A DNA stretch of 64,000 bases, from NCBI RefSeq assembly GCF_024868665.1, contig NC_079914.1, positions 2,607,426 to 2,671,425 on the forward strand, read 5' to 3'. Below are positions 59,618 through 64,000 of this stretch, in pieces. The translations under genes were made by a program, and so were the position numbers. Position 1 is the first letter of the stretch. The number at the start of each line of letters is the position of its first letter. The notes below the pieces were generated by a model, which was not told the origin of the DNA, ran no database searches, and was given only the letters and a program-made list of their open reading frames with translations. The DNA is from Triplophysa rosa (lineage: Eukaryota > Chordata > Actinopteri > Cypriniformes > Nemacheilidae).

Positions 59618-59625
59618 CTTTAGAA

Positions 59626-61680
59626 TCCTCTCGCGGTATTTTGATGTTGCATTCTGATTGGTCTGCGCTGCTCCACAGAAGGTCGATCTCACGTCTGTTA
59701 TCATGACATCAAACGACTGTAATTGGTTGCTCGTGCTTGATCTCCTCATATGAGAGACGAGCAAAACTGGATTGAACCAGTAGATGTCAGTGTTCACTCA
59801 GAAACACAGTAAAAGTATTTACTTTGGGCGCAAGAGTTCATGCACGTACAGACACAAACTTATTTAATTCTAATCAAATTAGTCAAACTAAAGTGTTTCA
59901 AATGTTCAAGTAAAACATATCTTAAATACACCTATATATTTCTGGTAAAACTGTATCATATAATACTAATATATAACATTTCAAAAGATGAACTATAATT
60001 ATCACTGTTTGACCAATCAAATTCGAGAATCATGGATCTCGTAAAATAGCATTTAAATCACACAACTTAAACATTTATCTGTCAATTTGACAGTCCAGGC
60101 GATTTCAGTGTTTAAATAAAGTAATTTTCTTAAATGTAATGCAAATTTGAGAATCGTCTGTTTTGTCCTTATTCACATTCGGGGCATCGGCCAATAAAAT
60201 TACTTTATTACTATTATGCTGCAAGATTTTGATAACTTACTTTAATGACTTGGCAGGTTTTGTATCATTCAAATTTGGTTGGGTGGTTATAACACATTTT
60301 TCTATGGTGTGACAAACTCAGAACACACATTTTAAATTTGCAAGTGCACCAATCGGTATTACAGCTGAATTATGGCAAATGCTGTGGCAGCAGCACATGA
60401 AAGTATAAAAATTGCAGTGCTGGAAGTTGTCTGTCACACATACTGTATGTGTAGCAAAAAAGAAAACTTTTTTTCCATTTTCTGAAAATTTAGACATCCA
60501 AGGTTTTGTCCATGAAGATCTTCGCACACAATTTATAAAATTAAAGCCTAAACACCAGAAATAAAAACCTAAACTAAGAGCTAACTAAGCTAGAAACCAA
60601 CTACACCACCATCTCTTGACATCAACGTCATCAACACAGCTTCCAACAACTGGATTTGTTATTTGTACAACTCCTGATAAGTTTATTTAGCTTTTTTTGT
60701 TTTATCCTGGGAAAACACAGTGACTCTTTACTTTAATTACACGCATGTGGTAAAATGACTAAATTATTATATCAGTCCATGCTCATTTTTACCTCAAACC
60801 ATGTGCTTGAACTTCCATTCAGTGTGTGCAACGCCACAAATATAGATGAAAATGACCACTGCACCACATTCGTGTGCAGTATGAATGCTCTACCCATTAC
60901 CCATTTAACACGGATTCGGGAAAAAATGAAGTAATGTGAAACAAACAGGCATGAGAGGTTGAGATAGTGTGGTGCAAAACAAATGGCAAAAGTCAATACA
61001 CTGAAGCTGCAAGTGATGACAGGCATTTTTATTTCTAGGAAAACAATGCATGGTGGGCACATGCATGTAAATATCAGTGAACTATTTCAAAGTCTGTTGG
61101 AAATGATACACTTCCACTGCCTGATACACTGACAGCAACTCACCATAGCTACATTGACAATAATGTAACGTTGTGACTGGCCAATCAGAATCAAGTAACT
61201 GCTGTGATGCTATAAACTAGATGTGACTTGGACACAAATGTTAAAAATCAATGCATCATTATAAGCTACTGTTAAAAATGTTAAGGAGCTTACAGTGTGT
61301 TTTATGACGTTTTGTGGCTGTGGGCGTTTTTGTTCTCGGATTCTGAGAGTATATTTTCAGATAAGAAGCTTACAGATGTATCAGAACAACAGAAGTGTCA
61401 TTTTTCATAATAAGGTCTCTAATCGCTTTTCAACAACTATCCGGAATTGAAACCTAAACTAAGCAACGGGTTAAAGCAACCTCCTAAACTTTATAGATTG
61501 AACCATTTCCTGTTAGATATGGAAGGAAATAAGATATAAAACGTAGCTGTCAAACGAAAGGCTTCTTATACTCCCGAGTAGATTTATTAGAGATTCAATA
61601 AACCTCACGAAATATCTTCCCAGGACAACTGACCCCCCCCGATTTCTTCTGACCCATTCAGGTAAATGAACACGAATAAT
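59626..61680. other. intergenic, no gene seen
   Basis: No exon, domain or repeat with definable borders recognised. Confidence 0.35.
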
Positions 61681-61682
61681 GC

Positions 61683-61810
61683 TTAAAGGGACAGTCCACC
61701 CAAAAATGTTGTCATCATTTACTCACCCTCCAAACCTGTAAGAATTTTGTTCTGATGAACACAGAGAAAGATATTTGGACAAATGTCAGTAACCAAACAG
61801 ACTTCATCCC
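61683..61810. mobile_element. TTAA-type MITE fragment, fourth copy
   Basis: Left end TTAAAGGGACAGTCCACCC and the internal module AACACAGAGAAAGATATTTG are present. The right half is missing. Confidence 0.6.
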
Positions 61811-61929
61811 CCAAACTGCCAATGTCAGATCCTGTCAACTAGTACCGTGATCGTGCATCTCCCAATGACCTTGCATGAGCCTTCTGATGGTCTCGATTGG
61901 CTTGCCTGTGAACAGTAAGTCCTGACGCC

Positions 61930-62066
61930 TTAAAGTGATAGTTCACCCAAAAATGAAAATTCTGTTCTCACCCTCATGTCATTTTATACCTGTATAAATA
62001 ACTTTGTTCTGATGAACACAGATAAAGATTTGGAAGAATGTTACTAATTACACCATTGACTACCAC
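61930..62066. mobile_element. TTAA-type MITE fragment, fifth copy
   Basis: Left end TTAAAGTGATAGTTCACCC, same orientation as the copy 250 bp upstream. No right end is seen. Confidence 0.6.
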
Positions 62067-63479
62067 GGCGTTAGTTACCACCTCCATTAAATCCTCGTTG
62101 GTGGGTGACGAATAAGAACTGGGCTCTCGGGTTTAGACCTGGGCTCCCGCTTTGGGCAGAAGCCTCATCACGGGCTTCTATGGCCCGAGACGGATCACTA
62201 GATCCCGCAGGTGAGGGTTGAGAAAGGGTAAAACCCATCTTGGACCACAAGATACAGAGCTTTATGCCAAGAGATATAGATTTTGATAATACATTTAGAT
62301 TACACACAGAAGAAACAAAAGAAGTACTTAAGTTTCTATGAGATCTTTGTAACGCTGGGGTGATGTTCTGCTGTTTCTCAGGGTTAAACTCACATAATGT
62401 TAGCAGTTAACTAAAGTGCTTCTTTTCTTTATGGCACATCAAACCTGATAACAAATCATCAGTTACTTCTGTTTACGTTGTGCTTGCTGTATCCTTAAAC
62501 GGGTCAAGTTAATAAAAAAGAATCAGTTTTAAACGACTCAAAATGAAGAAAATGTCACAGGGACTCAAATTTAAACTAATATAATTTATTTTATGAATTA
62601 AGGCTTAAATTCAATTTAATTCACAGCTTTATGGAAAATCATGTTTCTAAGGTACCAGGCAAAACCTCTTATAAGAGGTGATTTCAGAAAATACAGATAG
62701 TATAAACAATTTAACAAAATTAATGTGCAATGATATGTTTTAAAGCAATGAGATCACAGAGATTACCATATTTGTAGAATTCATCAATTTTCATCTAGAG
62801 TGAGTCCTCACAGAGTCTGGATCTAAACTGGAGCTGCTGTACTCTCTAGTTTCCTCGGGATGGGCACCCAAGGTAGAAACAGAAAAACAGATGGAGAATA
62901 ATAATCATAGCTGCTGTTCATAATTCAGTCAAAACGAATCATTTGTGTTTAATCTGATATATAACTGGAATCTGATCTTTATTCTGATACATAACTGGAA
63001 TGCAAGAATCAAGACACATTGTGTGAAAGCTAGACTGAAGAGATGTGTCTTTACACTAGATTTAAACTCAGAGAGAGGGTCCCAAACAGATGCCAGATGT
63101 GAAAACGCTCAAAATCCCTTAGAAAACGTGACTGTAAGGACATGAGTACAAGGAGTTTTGTGATCTTAATGAGTGAGATGGACTGTATCGTGTTAGAAGT
63201 TCGGTTAGGTGCACAAGCGCTATAGCTGTTTAAAAGAACTAGTAATTCTGTAAGAAATTTTCTGGATCTTGTAACGGTTCATTCACACAGGGTGTCAGCA
63301 TCAACACTTCTCATTTACTTTGAATGGGTGACGTCATGCATTGCCGAACTGAATTGTGGCTCGGTCGGCGCTGCGTCACTGGCGTTGCTCACGGCAGAAG
63401 TTGAAAATTTCTCAACTTCCAATTTTGTTGTTCCATGGGGTATTTGAACCATTCTTAGTCTAGACCCTCACCTGAAACC
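62067..63479. other. intergenic, no gene seen
   Basis: A 78-codon minus-strand frame (62307-62071) and several shorter ones have no recognisable domain. Borders of repeats are unclear. Confidence 0.3.
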
Positions 63480-63592
63480 ACTTTGCCATGGGAGGCCCTA
63501 CCAGGAGCACAAGCCTCCGGACAACTCAGCCCTCAGGTTCACAGGGTCAACCAAACCTCTCCACCACGATAAGGTGATGGTTCCCGGAGAGG
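63480..63592. repeat. retroelement-like module (CCATGGGAGGCCCTACCAGG)
   Basis: The stretch from GCCATGGGAGGCCCTACC to GTTCCCGGAGAGG resembles a module I associate with 3' ends of fish non-LTR retrotransposons. The family is not certain. It directly precedes the tandem array. Confidence 0.4.
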
Positions 63593-63603
63593 AACTAATA
63601 TAT

Positions 63604-64000
63604 TATAACCACCCTGTACGACGCACTATCAAATGAGTTGTGCTGTTTTTAACCACCCCGTACGACGCACTATCAAATGAGTTGTGCTGTTTTTAACCAC
63701 CCCGTACGACGCACTATCAAATTAATTCTGCTATATTTTTAACCACCCCCTGCGACGCACTATCAAATGAATTGTGCTGTATTTAACCACCCCGTGCGGC
63801 GCACTATCAAATGTATTGTGCTGTATTTTAACCACCCCGTGCGACGCACTATCAAATGAATTGTGCTGTATTTTAACCACCCCGTACGACGCACTACCAA
63901 ATTAATTGTGTTGTATTTTAACCACCCCGTACGACGCACTATCAAATTAATTGTGTTGTATTTTAACCACCCCGTACGACGCACTATCAAATGAATTGTG
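63604..64000. repeat. 45-bp tandem array, open to the window end
   Basis: Nine units of about 45 bp have the core AACCACCCCGTACGACGCAC and variants at CGTACGACG / CGTGCGACG / CGTGCGGCG. Unit length is 44-46 bp. On the minus strand several units read without stops as a 15-residue repeat, a by-product of the period. The array continues past 64000. Confidence 0.92.

Noticed and set aside
62071..62307. 78-codon minus-strand frame with Pro/Ser-rich sequence
   Set aside because: No recognised domain, no splice context, and it lies next to MITE fragments.
63763..63990. 75-codon minus-strand repeat protein, or a CRISPR-like array
   Set aside because: The 45-bp period explains the open frame. Units are head-to-tail without unique spacers, and this is a vertebrate genome.

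Overview
This is vertebrate nuclear DNA: AT-rich, with GT-AG introns, short exons and dense short transposons. The repeats point to a cyprinid (carp or zebrafish-like) fish. They include TTAA-bounded palindromic elements starting TTAAAGGGATAGTTC, many hAT-type elements with 8-bp target duplications, a Tc1 foldback and a tRNA-derived SINE. All calls come from reading the sequence and from remembered family knowledge; no search was run.

Three genes are supported exon by exon. lamp3 (+, 257-3490, 6 exons, 265 aa) encodes a small lysosome-associated membrane glycoprotein. mccc1 (+, 5934-15667, 19 exons, 710 codons) encodes the biotin-bearing alpha subunit of 3-methylcrotonyl-CoA carboxylase, a mitochondrial leucine-breakdown enzyme. 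atp11b (-, 51945-17589, 30 exons, 1148 aa) encodes a P4-ATPase lipid flippase. In human the order is ATP11B, DCUN1D1, MCCC1, LAMP3. The same block is kept here, but no dcun1d1 exon is visible between mccc1 and atp11b. Those two genes run tail to tail, with candidate poly(A) signals a few bases apart near 16.28 kb.

Layout: 1-3.5 kb lamp3; 3.5-5.9 kb intergenic; 5.9-15.7 kb mccc1, with a 1.7-kb Tc1-derived foldback in intron 14; 16.3-52 kb atp11b, whose introns hold most of the mobile DNA; 52-64 kb upstream of atp11b, with a broken RING/NACHT immune-receptor fragment, nested hAT elements, a solo LTR and the start of a 45-bp tandem array that runs off the window.

Observations most worth following: an in-frame TAG in mccc1 exon 18, just before the biotinyl-lysine, with an in-frame alternative acceptor 12 nt downstream that would remove it; an 87-nt stop-free mccc1 intron; two GC-AG introns and unassigned candidate C-terminal exons in atp11b; a non-autonomous LTR element whose interior is mostly GC-rich tandem repeats; and a RING-FISNA-NACHT pseudogene. 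I found no clear sign of a wholly new biological system.
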